A stretch of DNA of 58,681 nt from Helochares maculicollis (taxonomy: Eukaryota; Arthropoda; Insecta; Coleoptera; Hydrophilidae), in contig JAWQRO010000097.1 of the NCBI GenBank assembly GCA_033557835.1, positions 1 to 58,681 of the forward strand, in the 5' to 3' direction. This document shows positions 1-12,928 of the stretch, piece after piece (the first letter of the stretch is position 1; every line of letters starts with the position of its first letter). The translations under genes and the position numbers were made by a program. The notes beneath the pieces are model-generated. The model worked only from the letters and a program-made list of their open reading frames with translations, was not told where the DNA came from and ran no database searches.

Positions 1-18
1 TATATATATATATATATA
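1..18. repeat. (TA)n microsatellite
   Basis: Pure TA dinucleotide run at the left edge of the window; its true length is unknown because it is cut by the edge. Confidence 0.9.
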
Positions 19-651
19 GTATTTTTGTTTTTGAGATATGAAAGAATTAAAAACATATTAAATCCCCATTTTCACCTCCTTTGAAATTCTTTCCTTATTT
101 GTTGCCTTCGATATAAAGTATCTATTGTATCTTAAAAGTAGATTCATCTTAGCTATAAACATAAATTTTATTCTTTGCCGTGTGTTTGGTTGCCTATACT
201 AGAAGTGCACAGATCAAGATAAAAGTTGATTTAAATTAACTTGTAGAAACAAAAATCTATTCCTTTTATTACTATCCAAGGATGAAATATTTTTATACTA
301 AGCAATTAGCGCAATTATGAACAAAATGCTAATAATTTGTACACAATGAAAATGATAAAATGGTATTATCAGTAGAAAAATTCTAGTTAAGTGAGAAACA
401 TTACATTATATCTTTTTGTTTAAAAATACATACATGCAAAGTGTCTTTACATATTATTATATAGTGTCAACAGGACAAACTTAAAAGTTGGCAAATACTT
501 GAAATAAACGTTGCATAAGCGTTCCATGAAATGATGAAAACTAGTATGTACAATTTTAACTGCCATCGATATTTATATGCATCAAAGTTTCCTAAATTTT
601 TTGCAAACCATAGATTGGACAATCAATAAAGTTAATAATAATTTTACTCAC

Positions 652-3600
652 CCTAAGCTGCAGTCGCAGCTCAGTTTATTTCCAGTAATGTGTAGCCCCA
701 TCAAAAATTTTTGTCCAGGAAGATCTGGTTTGCGCCCGCTCGATGGATTTTCAATATGCTGCAATTCCAAGTTTTCAACCATTTCAATGGTCAACTCTCT
801 TGCGGTTCCCACGTAACGAAACAGATCTGCTTGTACTAATGACATGCTTGTATTCTTAAAGCATATATGAAGGAAGGGATTCCTGATGCCCTAAAAAATT
901 TTATTAGGTTGAGCTTGAATCTCTTTTCCTAAACAACAATTTTAATTAGAAAATAAAAACTTAAAGGGCTACACAAACCTTCAGGACATATTTATCAATA
1001 GATTTCAGACCTCTTCCACTAAAAGTAATGCTACGCAGTTTAGGTGGAAATTCGCCCAACATTTCAAAAGACAGTGGCGTATTTTTCTTTTCCACCTGTA
1101 AAAATAAGAATAAATAAGAAAGTCATTGTTTATAACAATATTAGATTAACTTACATGAATTTCCAAAGTTCTCAAAGCGATATTATTTTCTAAAATCCTG
1201 GGTATATTGAAGTTTGGAATATCATAAGTGCTCATTCGCAAACTTCGCAAAGAATTCATATTCCACAAAGCCCCGTCCTCAAAAACATCCAAATCTAAGT
1301 TTGCAATACTTAATTCGCTTAAATGCTCTGCAATGCCAAGTAAGCTTGTGTTGCTCATCGTGGTAATTGGATTTTCAGCTAAAGACAATTTTCTAAGCTC
1401 CTTCAAAGAATGGGTGACGACAGGAATAGCAGTTAAATCGTTGAAGTTTAAATTCAATTCCCTTAATGAGCTTATATTGACGGCCATTTCAGGTGGTACA
1501 GTCGGCAGTTGATTATTTGCTAGAGATAAAGTCACCAAGCTCGGCAATTGTAGTTCTGGAACCTAAATTTTAATTTAAGATAATGTGCAGGAATAAACGT
1601 AGCAACAATTTAATCCCGCCATATGGTCCGTTGCCAACATTTTTCTAACTCAATGGCGAATTCTCAGTTCATTTTTAGCATATTAAAAAATGATTCCGAA
1701 GTGTTTGCAAGATTTCTCAAACATTACATCAAAAACGTTAAAAAATTTTCACTAGCGGCCTTACAAAAGTATGACATATATGAATATCTATAAACAGAAT
1801 TAATAAAATTAAACCTACATAAGTAAGCGATACATTATCCAAATTCAAATGCATTAGAGAATCCTCCAGTCCTTGAAAAGTCAAACCATTCCTGTCTAAA
1901 ATTAATTGGGAATTGTGGCTTAAATCTAAGCTAATTAAGTTAGATAATCCACTGAAAATCCCCGAATCCAATTCTATCAGTTTATTATAAGACAAATCCA
2001 ATACACTCAAACTCTTGAATTTGCTAAATAGGCTCCCATCTCCAATTGCTGAAATACTGTTCCAAGATAAGTCCAATTCTGAGAGAGTAGATGCTGCGCC
2101 AGCTGACATGCAAGTTAAAGGCATTCTATTAATGTAGTTGTGGGATAAGTCTAATGTTTCAAGCCCTTCTTCCCTGAAGATATTCTCATGAAGGAAACGA
2201 ATTTTATTATGAGACAAATCAACCACTCTTAAATTAGTCATATAACGGAAAATATCAGCAGGCAGTTCGACGATGTCGTTGTTGGAGACAAGAAATACCT
2301 AAATAAAAATATTTTATTAAGCTGAAATCAAATACAGGGTACATCAAAGTATTCTTACTTGCAGTTTTCTCGTATTTCTGAACACATCGAAATTTACTTC
2401 AATTAATTTATTATGCGATAGGTCCAGCCATTCTAAATGAGGCAAATTGCCAAATGCATCCTTAGTGGCGTTTAGGATTAAGTTATGACCCAAATGTAAA
2501 TGTGTTAAGGACATTATAGTCGGTTGAAAGAATTGTTTTGGAACATGTGTAATATTATTGAAAGATAAATCCAAAACTTTTATGTTCGAATGGACGCTTC
2601 CAGATCCTGAACAATATTCACAAACTATTAGCTAAATGGTAGCAACAAGTTAAAATATTACTATAAACTAAAATTTGTGCGTCGTGACAGTATACTATTT
2701 ATATTTATAATAAAAAAGTTGTCTTACATTAGTACGGTGTATGCCTTGAGCATAGATTATGCTTACCTCCTTCAATTCCTAAAGCTACTCCTGAATTCAC
2801 AGCTAATTCTGTCATTTTATTATGGCTTATATTTACTTGCAAAATACCAAGAGTGCCAACTTGATCAAAAATATTAAACTCAAATGACTTAATGTTGTTA
2901 TAAGACATATCCAAATCTTCCAGTTCGGGCAAATTTTGAAAAGTTTCATATGACATACTAGCTATTTTATTCCCCTTCAGGTTTAATCGCTTCAGGTTCT
3001 TCAAATTCATAAATGACCTCCTATCTAAGCTCTCGATCTTATTATCGTCAAGAAGTAATTGCTCTAAATACGGCAGATCAACAAAAGTGTGCTGCTGAAT
3101 GGCCCTGATATTGTTAAAAGACAACGAAATCAATTCCAAATTAGAATGAATATCCCCTTGAAACGTTCCTTTGTAAACTTGATCCAGGGCGTTATCTTGC
3201 AGCTGTAAATTCTTTAGTTTCCTTAAAAAGTGAAATGCAGTCTCCGGCATGGTCCTAAGTTTGTTATTGCTAAAATCCAGTTCTTTTAAGTTAACTAAAC
3301 TTTTCAGAGCTTCAGCAGGAATTTTCTGTACAGACGAAGACAACGACCGAGACATTTTAAGAGTTTGTAAAGAGTGGCCGATCTGAAACCAAAAATAAAG
3401 GCAAAACTAATAAAAATAAATCCTATGCACTCACATTGTCAAATGCTCCATTTTCAACAGTTTTGATACTGTTTTCGGAAAAGTCAATTCGCTTCAAATT
3501 ATGAACATGCTCAAATGCATTTTTCTTTATAGTTTTCAAATTAGAAGAAGATATTATCAATTCCTCTAAGTCCATGCCAAAATCCAAAAAGTCCTCTGAA

Positions 3601-5034
3601 GATAATTCGGTGTTTGTCAACTTAGGAAGTGATAGAGTTCGCAAGCTCCTCAACCTTTTAAGATCTTGAATTTCAATCGCTTCATTCGTCGTACCACCCA
3701 AATCAATCTTATATAAAGTATATTGAAGACCATTAAATACTTCAATAGGGTTTAATTTCTTAAACGTATTCTCTTTCAGATTTAAATTCCGCAAGTTCTC
3801 AAATCGATGGAAAAAGTTTTGTTCTAATGATGATATTTTATTTCCTGATAAATCTAGAATTTCAAGAGAACCCTCTAAGCCACTAAACATATCAGGTTCC
3901 ACCTCAGTTAAACCGCACGTGCGTAAATACAACTCACGAATTCTCGCCACCCGAAAAGCATCAGCCTGGAAATATAAAAACTAGTCAATTAGCATTATTC
4001 ATAGTGTGCCTAAGCAATGTGCTTTTTCAGGAGTTAAAATACTTGCCCCAATTTCTTGTATTTGATTATAATCAAGATAAGTTTTGTTTATTATATCAAA
4101 ATATTGAAATGCTCCAGGCTCTAGCATAGTTATATCGTTATCTTCTAATCGTAGTTCATCTAGAGAAATTCTCGAAGAGAACTTTTCTTCAGAGTCATCG
4201 GTATAGGTCGCCAGTTGCATCGTGTTAATTAAATTATTGCTTAGATCTAGTGTACGCAATGCTGTTAGTGGTTGAAGAGCTTCATAAGGAATAGAAGTAA
4301 GTTGATTATCGGCTAAAATAAGATGTGCTAGTTTTCCCATGCCATCTCTAAACACAGCTGGATCAATTTCTCTGAGATTATTTCCTCTTAAATCTAGAGT
4401 CTCCAAAAGAGGTAGTCCGGAAAAAGCATCCACTGGCAACGTTTTAATGGCATTGTTTGCTAGTATTAAACTTTCTAGAGAAGTTTCTAAGCCTCGCCAA
4501 TTATCCGGTTTAATTTCATATATATCATTTCCTCCAAGGTTTAGATGCCTCAATTTCTGTAAATATCTTATGGCTTTATTCGGAACTCGGATTAAATGGT
4601 TATCACTAAGGTCCAGCTCCCATAAGGATCTCTCCAACCCGGAAAAGGCTTCATTATAGATGAAATGCAAGGGGTTTTGGCGAATCGTTAACTTATATAA
4701 CCCTAAAATTTGGAAATTTAATATACTGAATAGATGTTTGCCGTTTGATTTTATTACCTGTACTTTGAAAAAAATATGGCTCTAAATATCGAAGACCGTT
4801 GTTATCCATGTATAACATGAAAACTTTTGATCCATTAATCGTAGGAGGAATTTTAGGAAAATGCACATCTTGACATCTGACTATTCCTAAATCAGGAACT
4901 ATCTTGGAACAACTGCATAAGGAATTAAAGAAACAGGGAGGATGTCGAGCTTCGGATATTTCTCTTGCTCCTGACAATGACACCCATATCATCAGGACAA
5001 ATGTTACAACTATTATAAGGTACCCGAAGCGCAT
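652..5034 (-). CDS. chp: chaoptin, LRR photoreceptor cell-adhesion protein (3' end outside window)
   Basis: Extracellular leucine-rich-repeat protein; in Drosophila it is GPI-anchored on photoreceptor microvilli and mediates homophilic adhesion (family knowledge). Exons, in transcript order: 5034-4758, 4702-4047, 3965-3435, 3382-2767, 2606-2359, 2298-1819, 1562-1155, 1095-979, 890-652. They join in frame to 1190 codons plus two bases; the fly protein is about 1300 residues. The N-terminus has a hydrophobic signal peptide (about residues 1-23), then the cysteine-rich LRR cap containing PPCFFNSLCSC and PDLGIV, then a near-continuous LRR array with LxxLDLSxNxL units. The last exon enters the LRR C-terminal cap (NKLSCDCSLG) and stops at a GT donor at 651; the rest of the cap and the GPI signal must lie left of position 1. 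Introns are short (52-260 bases). The intron at 3966-4046 has a GC donor instead of GT. An acceptor at 5050-5051, just before the ATG, implies a separate 5' UTR exon. The identity is very secure; only the left-edge truncation limits it. Confidence 0.96.
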
Positions 5035-5051
5035 GAAAAATTGTAAATTCT

Positions 5052-6032
5052 AAAACAAAATTATGTTTGGGAAATGTTGTTTTGGAAAGAAGTGCGAAGT
5101 GTGCGCAGCAGCAAGCTAATAAGTGAATCGAAATTTAGCCTTTACTTACATATGATGTCATTCTGTATTGGCGATTACATTATTAAAACGAAGCATGTGT
5201 TCACCACTGTGTTTCTAATTACAAATATTGAATATTTTATTTTACTGGTACAAAAAAGTTTTGAACGGAATGTTGCGAAGCCTTTGCAAACTACACGTAC
5301 AAATAATTACGCAACATATATAAACCTATTCAGTTTGTGCATCAGTTAAAATTATTAGATTACGGAATGAAAGATGAATCAACTTAATTGAGTTCAGGAA
5401 TTGTCTATCTTAATTTTTGAAATTGGATTAACGAGATGCACGTAACTATGTTAAGAAGCAAGAGCTAGACTTACCATTTTTAATAATTTACTAAAAGTAC
5501 GCCACTATTGATTAAACTATGTACATTTTGTTTAGAAAAAATTCGTAAGTGTAATAATGATAATTCTATGTACAAGTGTCCTACTAAAAGTTGCTAGACA
5601 TACTCCAGCTAGAATCTTGGTACGCACTGCTGCTACTTTACGAGGCCTTACTAATTAGAGGTAGACCGTATAGGGCTTCATATAACAAGATTAGCTTCGT
5701 ATATTGTTCCACATTGACTAAGATTTTAATCAATTTAATAATATTATGATTTAACTTATGATTACTTATGAATTATGTAATAAACATTGATTTTGTTTAT
5801 ATACTTATATAATTGCCCTTATGCCCTTCCTGCTCCTAGTAGAAACATTTCAATACTAGTGTTTTCAAAATAGCTTTGCTGGTATAAAATGTCTTTGATA
5901 TTTTTGTAATACAATTAAATATTATTAACATACATAAATGCTATATTCATAAAGAAATCTCATTAGTGTATTTGAAAATCACATTCTAATTTAGTTAACA
6001 TATTCGTATAGTAAACACGTACACATGCAAAG

Positions 6033-6074
<42 letters not shown>

Positions 6075-6430
6075 AAAATTTAAATTTTTAGAGGTGAAAA
6101 GCTAATAAATGAATTGTTGCATAACTTCTTTTATGTCTATTCCGTGACCGATATATTATTCTAGATACATCGTATTTATCATAGCTTGAAACGCATTCTC
6201 CTCCTCTTAAATACAAGACTAATTGACTAACCTTGAGTCACTTATACTATGTTTTTGAAGATCGATATGTTTTCATACTTTGCTTTCTTAAACTGTAACA
6301 CTACATCAAGCATCAGTAGAAGCAAACATTGAATTGAACAAGATAGATTGGTAATCGATCAAAATAAGTACTTGGAACATAACATCTTTAAGTAATAAAG
6401 AGGTAGAACTATTCAAAGCATTCAAATTAA
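5052..6430. other. chaoptin upstream spacer
   Basis: No coding potential recognised. It probably holds the 5' UTR exon(s) and promoter of chaoptin, which is transcribed leftwards, but I could not fix a transcription start. A TA microsatellite lies inside. Confidence 0.5.
6035..6071. repeat. (TA)n microsatellite
   Basis: About 18 uninterrupted TA units in the chaoptin upstream spacer. Confidence 0.9.
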
Positions 6431-7280
6431 CGAAATTTAAAAAGCGGTGCTTTGTTCAAAGTATATTTCATCGCCAGTAGAAATGTTTCCCTTTTACAGC
6501 GAACCATTCATGAAGCCACTTTTTACATCTTCATGTGAACCAAAGCACAGTTGAGCAAGTGCGTGATCCATCAATACAAACAAATGGCAAGCGGCACTAG
6601 CCAAGTCTGGTAAGTAAGCCGCATGAGGTAGAACTTCCCAACTGTTTACCTCTGACGCGAACTGGTTTTGCGGTACATGTTTTAGCGTTGTTTCGAAGAA
6701 ATATTACTTTGTTTTGCTTTTGTCGGTATCCTTGCCTTTTCTTAAACAGCAAACTGTCTAAATTGGTAACCATTGTTGGTTACGCTTAGTATTAACCGTT
6801 TCCCCAGATTTTAACAGCTCATAATGGAACACATCGCTATGGTTCCGCCAAACACTTATCATCGTCTTTCTGGCAAAGCAATTCGGTCTTGCGATCGATG
6901 TAGGTGTTGTTCCTAGATCTAACCATGATTTCTTACACTTGGGATTCTCAAAACATAACTCCTGATACCATACGATACAAAAACGACTTCCATTTGTACC
7001 GAGCGAGCAAACTTCACACGTGTTTTAGCGCTTTTATATTTCTCTATCGTTCAACTCATCTCGTCTACTCCTTTACCAGTCTTTTGAATTTTTCCCGTTT
7101 TCCCTTGATGATTGTAAACAGCTTGTTGAGTAACTCAAAATTGCTGGGGGAGTTGTTATTATGTTTGTGAATCATCTTCGTCCAACAATGTTTGCAATTA
7201 CATACCTTCGTCTTTTTTGCGAAGTTACCACTTCTGAAACGCTAAAACTGTCGTTCACACGTATCTTGTGATCCATATAA
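6430..7280 (-). mobile_element. decayed mariner transposase
   Basis: Read on the minus strand and allowing for frameshifts and stops, this follows the whole mariner transposase from the helix-turn-helix region (around 7280, with TQQA and KTGKIQK-like pieces) to the C-terminus. Recognisable pieces are NPKCKKSW near 6935, an IW/VW-R catalytic-region remnant with YELLKSGETVN near 6800, LPHAAYLPDLA near 6620 and GSHEDVKSGFM near 6530. Many stops and frame changes make it non-functional. Terminal inverted repeats were not identified, so the ends are approximate. It resembles the copies at 36.1 kb and 47.5 kb more than the one at 42.8 kb. Confidence 0.75.
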
Positions 7281-7289
7281 TTCAGTTTT

Positions 7290-8280
7290 CTTCAAATGAA
7301 AACAAAATATTATAAATTTCTATGATAATAGAATCATTATAACACATTGATCTTTGCCTGAAATCCACATTTCATTTGTGTATACCTGATAGATGCTATA
7401 CCTTTCGGGTGGCCTAATGTTACGGATAAGTACAGAAAGAATAGGTTTAGTGCTAGAAAAGAAATACAAAAGAAGGTAGCAAAATTTAAACCAAGCTATA
7501 AGAGTTAAAATTATTATGATATATATTTAAAAAACACATTATACAGACATACGCGTCGGTGGGAAGTTCAGAAAAAGGGACAGGTTTGAAGTATTCTGTG
7601 TAGAGACACAGAATTACAAACAATAGGCACAGCAATGAAATACAATAATTATATAAAATCGGTGGCTGCAACGGAATAATAAGAAAACCTCAAAACAAAA
7701 CTGTAAACACAGTAGGACCGTATCGAGAATATGAAATAAACTGAAGCGGAGAAAGAGTGATTGAGTTCTATGTTCTTAGTGATCTTCAAATACAGAAATA
7801 GTTTCCTCGAGGAAGGTGTGCCACTGTGGTCAAATAGAAAAATGCCAGAATGCAAAAAGAGTTTAGAACGCGGTTTGGTTTGCGACCTAATGAAAGTGTT
7901 TTAGACCAGACAACGATTTTGAAATGAATGCAAAAAGTAAGGACAACAGGTACAGCATTAAAGAAGAGACCACTCGACAGTCCCTAAAATACGAGAACAC
8001 TAAAACATCGCCAAAGCTAGAGCTTCAATTGAATTATCTTCAATGCGCTCAACACAAAGACAAGTCTGAGGCAGAAATGTAAGACGAATTTTGCATCGTT
8101 TGCATCCATACAAGATTATGTTTGGTTAGATATTATCTCCAGCTGATTGGGAAAACCGAATGAGTCTATGTAATGGTTTCCTGATGAGTGTACCTCACAT
8201 TAGCATACCATTGAGTAGCTAGGAAGCTAAATTTTATCATTCTGGTTCAACCAACAAACAAAATTTATGTTTCTGGGTTG
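7290..8280. other. non-coding spacer
   Basis: AT-rich with only short chance ORFs on either strand. It may include the unrecognisable 5' part of the non-LTR element to its right. Confidence 0.4.
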
Positions 8281-9230
8281 CTGAAAACATTCCAGAACTT
8301 ACAACCATAAAGACGCAAATGGAATTGAGTTCATAACACAACATATAGTAAATTAATAAGATTGGAATTAACGGAACTAGTCAAGGCAGAAAAACAAAAA
8401 ACGAAATATTGCAAAATATCAATAAGCAAATTGAAAACTGAAACCAAAAGATTAAAAGACTACAAGAAAATGGACAGGCTACTAAAGTAAATAGTGGCAT
8501 TAGAAGGGACAAAATTTTCAAGTAAACTATTTACAATTCTACAATACAAACGTGGACAAATCAGAAGAGAACGAAGTGAGGGGCTAAAGAAACTTGAAGT
8601 AAAGATTATAATTAAAAAGATGCACGAAGAAAACATGTTAAAACAAAGAAATACAATGGAGAACATCAAGATAGAAGTTAAGAAGGAAATAAAAAAAGCA
8701 AAAAACAAATGCTGATAAGATATTGGTAATTGCCCAAATGAAGAGTATAACACAAATAGTTAAAGATTTTGTAGCCTAAAAAAGTTTATATAGCAGTCCA
8801 GAATACTGTATTACTGAATTAAAGCCAACATCGGCGAATATAATGAAAATATAGGTAAAATTCATAACAGAAAAATTCGCAGATAGAAGAAGTTCTATAG
8901 GTTCTTTATTAGTACCAAGAGCCAGTGGACAGATAAATATACATAGCAGAAATAAAATCACAAAGTCAAATAAAAACAGAGGAAGTTTAAGGAAGCGATA
9001 AAAAGAAAATCGATCAGAAATATGGGAAAGAAAAAATCCTTCTTATCTTTTGTAAGGCATTGTGGTCGAACAAAATTCTTGTGAATTAAGAAGACAACAT
9101 CATCAGTTCCAGGTTCTATGGACTACACAAAAATAAGATAAAAATTATTCACACAGTTTGTGGAAAATAAATTGGAGAAAAATAAGCAGCTTACCGAAGG
9201 AGAAAACAAATTATAGTCATATCATTAAAA
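8280..9230 (+). mobile_element. possible 5' part of decayed non-LTR element
   Basis: Plus-strand reading gives lysine/glutamate-rich, coiled-coil-like protein, with the longest open piece at 8494-8715 (KKLEVKIIIKKMHEEN and similar). It runs directly into the reverse-transcriptase remnant on the same strand, so it may be the degraded first ORF or endonuclease region. No diagnostic motif was seen; the assignment rests on position only. Confidence 0.3.
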
Positions 9231-10240
9231 ACATTATGAAACAAAAAATGTAAACAGGAGAGAAAATCTATTTTCATTTCAGAGTTACTAGCATCCTTTG
9301 ATACATTAGATTTACTCTCTGCTTTAAATAGAAGCAATATAAAAATCTGTTTAGAAAAACTACATGTGCCAAGAAAAATACTTAAAACATTAAAAAGTCC
9401 AATCAGAGGTGCAGTAAAGATAACTTGTAATTTATCAACAAGGGTTGAAAACCAAAGATGAATAAAACAAGAAAATATTCCGATATTATTTGTTATAGTA
9501 ATGGATAGAGTGCTCAAAAATACAAGAGGACATACTGAGAGATTGTATACTTCAATAGAATAACTTTTTAAACATACATGCATTACTATAAGCTGATGAT
9601 TTGGTAGAAATAGCAGACAGCTTTATCAAGATGGAAAACTTTACCAAAATATAGGCAGCAGACATTGGAAAAATGAACGTGGAAATAAACAGAAAAAGGA
9701 AATGAATGGTAATAAGTAATAAACCTTCACCTAACAATCCAATATTTAAATAGTGGGCACATAGAAATTGTTGACAGATATGAATATACTAACCACCAAC
9801 ATATTAATGGTATTGGATCATATGACTGATCTATATGTAAGAAAAGCAGTTAAAAAGCTATAAATATATACTCTTAGTCAAAGCATATAAAAAGAAGTAG
9901 AAACAAAAATCGAATAAAGATTGTAGAATTCTGAAGAGGCACCAATAATAGTGCATAAAGGGCAACCTAGAGAATACAACTTAAGCATGAGAGCAAGACA
10001 ATGGCTATGAAAACGAAATATTTGAGGAAATTTAAACAAGTATAGTAAATAAGAAACGGGAAGCCTCAAAAATTAGATTGACAGAATAATCGAGTAGTGC
10101 AAAAGCGAAGTCAGACCATGGAAGAAATGAGGAAAATGTGTAGTCTGGACTCTGCAGGACAAAAGAGGTGGAATTGCCTTAAAATGCAATAACAATCCAA
10201 TGCGGAGAGCCAAATGGATTTTAATCAGAAAACGACATGT
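9230..10240 (+). mobile_element. decayed non-LTR retrotransposon reverse transcriptase
   Basis: Plus-strand translation across stops gives reverse-transcriptase core pieces in the right order: SFDTLDLLSALNRSNI (palm/fingers) near 9300, IPILFVIVMDRVLKNT (the LLFNIVLDRV-type block) near 9480, and at about 9584-9615 ALL*ADDLVEIAD, which is the YADD catalytic box with its tyrosine codon mutated to a stop. A thumb-like segment (GKMNVEINRKRK) and C-terminal debris follow to about 10240. It is a dead LINE-type copy; the clade was not resolved. Confidence 0.7.
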
Positions 10241-10244
10241 TTAA

Positions 10245-11847
10245 GCTACTTTTTAAGCAATATACTTTTATACAGTGTACACTAGGCTCTGACTAATTTA
10301 GATAACGGTTACTTCCTAGTGCTGTTGTTCTAAAAATATATGAAACATTTTTATCTTATTTACCTTATCTATAGTATCTAGCAAATTATGTACAAAACTA
10401 AAGTGACTAAAGTTATGAATTCTAAACATCTACCATAACTAATAAAATAATCATATAAAAACTAAGATGTGCAATTAAGATTAACTACAAATATAATTAT
10501 AAACATTTGCATCACTGAGGAAGTTGAATATTTAGAACAAAATTGAGGATTGATACATTTACAAAATAAATAAAAGGCAACAATAACATTGTTGAAACAT
10601 TCGTTCATAGCAACAGTATTTGTCATGGTGCAAAACTAGCACAAATGTATGTACATATTGAAACAATGAAGAAACTATAAATGTGTAAATTAATCCCTTT
10701 CACTTAAGTACTTTTTAGTTTGTTAATTCTACAATTTTTCAAATATCCTGCCAATGCCGTTACATATTAAAAAAAATTAGATGTTGTAGAGAATGAAATA
10801 ATGGAATTAGCTTTGAAATCTTACTGAATTTTTAATAATTTGTCAAAGTGATAAAAAAATAGCATCAATACTTTCCTGTTTAATTATGGGTGGTGTACTA
10901 CAGAACTCTTTTAATATTTGTATATGTCCAGTGCACTTGCTTCGAATTAAAATAATTAATCACAAGATAGGTCATTCTTAAATTGCAGTTTAAATGTATT
11001 ATTTTATGTGAGGATTCTTGATGACTTTTTCATAAGTAAAGAAGGGTAGAACTAAGCAATTGCTAATTGCTTACAATTTATAACTTTTACAAAACAAGAA
11101 AATGTTGGTCGAGATATCAATTTTATAAAGTTAAAATATATTCTATTTTAAAATTTAATTAACGTCAAATTTATACACTTGCATGTTTAGAAAAAGGAAT
11201 ATCCTTATTTTACTGCTTAAATGGAAAGCGTTTAACTATAAGTCAGTTTTCTAGAGACTTTCGCTTGAATTAAAAACGGAGTATTTATGAAAAGTAGTTT
11301 AATCTATGAAGAAATGAGAACACAATGATACATTTTTCATGAAAAAAATGAACATATCACTAAATATTACACATTAAAATATTCTGTAACAAATTTCCTT
11401 AAATAATATTACATTGTCAAGAGTGCTAAATTATTTGTCCAAGGCACATTAACACAATGTTTCAGTACAAGTTTTGAGGATAGACTACGGAACGAAAAAA
11501 TACCAAAATTTTTTGAGCAAGTGCTGATTTTACTTGTACAAGGTTAGATAGAATATACATATAAATATATGTTACATTTTAAATTTTATCAGTTTGTAGG
11601 ACACTAATTTTGCCTCTAGCACACATATTCAACCAAAATATATATTATATTTATAAAATTTCTTTAATACATAATACTATATATTATTATAGTAAATCCA
11701 GCACAGCTTGTAAACCAAAATGTAACTTCAGAAAATGTTTGAAATTCCTAACTGTATGGCAGGTAGTAATGTGCCTAACAATATTAAAACACATTATCGA
11801 CACATTTAAGTAATGAATTTTTTTGTACAAATCGTAAACAAACTATT
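10245..11847. other. non-coding spacer and H2Av 3' flank
   Basis: AT-rich with no recognised coding sequence. The part adjoining 11848 should include the H2Av 3' UTR; no canonical AATAAA could be chosen with confidence on the minus strand. Confidence 0.4.
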
Positions 11848-12804
11848 CTAGACGGGTTGGGAGTGAGCTCCTTTCTTGCCGATCAATGACTTATGAATGT
11901 GTGGAATGACACCACCACCAGCGATTGTAGCCTTAATAAGGCTGTCTAATTCCTCGTCCCCACGTATAGCCAACTGCAAGTGACGAGGCGTGATACGTTT
12001 TACCTTCAAATCTTTAGAGGCATTACCTGCCAATTCCAACACCTGCAAATCCAATTTAGGTATTAATAGGCATGCTATATATCTAACGAATAAAAAAAGG
12101 ATTTCATTTAAATGTATAGGATGGTGCAACGTAACGTTCTACATCATTTACAAGATTATCTGCTTATTGCGGTTAGCACATAGGGTGCCCACAGCAACAA
12201 TAAAAACATCAAGAGAGAGAATCATAAGGCTTTGTTTTGATTTGATTCAAGGGTCTAAAAGCAACATTAATGCGTTCTCTTGATCAAAACAAGCAAGAAA
12301 TAAGTAAAACGCCTTTACAAACAAGCTTCTACAAAGTGAAACATCAAAACAAACATGGCGGAATTTAAAATTACTCACTTCGGCGGTAAGGTATTCTAAT
12401 ATTGCGGCAGAATAAACGGCTGCTGTGGCTCCAACACGTCCATGGCTTGTTGTACGATTCTTCAAATGTCTGTGGATTCTTCCTACCGGAAACTTGAAAC
12501 AAAAACATAACGGACATATTAACTAACCTATATGACAAGCGACTTTTCTGAAAGTTAGTTTTAAATACATTAATTTAATTTTAATTTCAGATTTGAATTA
12601 TTTTTTAAAGCGCATACCTGTAATCCTGCCCTCGCTGATCGTGAAACGGCTTTAGCTTTAGCTTTTCCAGAGTCTTTGCCCGCTTTTCCTCCAGCCTACA
12701 AAATAAAATGTTGTTTAAACTAAGTCACATATCATTAATACGTCGCACAATAGAAAAATTTGCGTATTTTCAACAAAAAATCGTAATTATTTATGACTTA
12801 CCAT
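11848..12804 (-). CDS. His2Av: histone variant H2A.Z / H2Av
   Basis: Replication-independent H2A variant of promoter and heterochromatin nucleosomes. Coding exons: 12804-12802 (ATG only), 12695-12618, 12492-12379, 12042-11848, giving 129 residues in frame. The N-terminal tail reads AGGKAGKDSGKAKAKA; the histone fold contains GLQFPVGRIHRHLKNR, ATAAVYSAAILEYLTAEV and LAGNASKDLKVKRITPRHL; the H2A.Z signature is the acidic-patch stretch GDEELDSLIKATIAGGG followed by HKSLIGKK. The tail is short (GAHSQPV) like vertebrate H2A.Z and lacks the extended terminal SQ-type tail of Drosophila H2Av. Introns, unlike canonical histone genes, and exon 1 holding only the start codon are visible directly. A compact GC-richer promoter with an E-box and a CCAAT box lies just upstream. 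Confidence 0.97.
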
Positions 12805-12928
12805 TTTTTATTTGTATAAATTACACTTCTGAGACGGAACAAACGATGCTTCTCGAACCAACTCTAACGCCAAGTAACCGGTACGCGCCAAAGTATGAAC
12901 GCTATGAAGAACGCAGGCGCACAACGGT

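Noticed and set aside
577..4659. Plus-strand ORFs within chaoptin (for example 1228-1512 and 4339-4659)
   Set aside because: They are antisense shadows of the leucine-rich-repeat exons.
5425..5430. GGATTA (TAATCC on the minus strand), an Otd/K50 homeodomain site, upstream of chaoptin
   Set aside because: A six-base match in about 1 kb of AT-rich DNA is expected by chance, and no paired Pax6-type palindrome was found near it.
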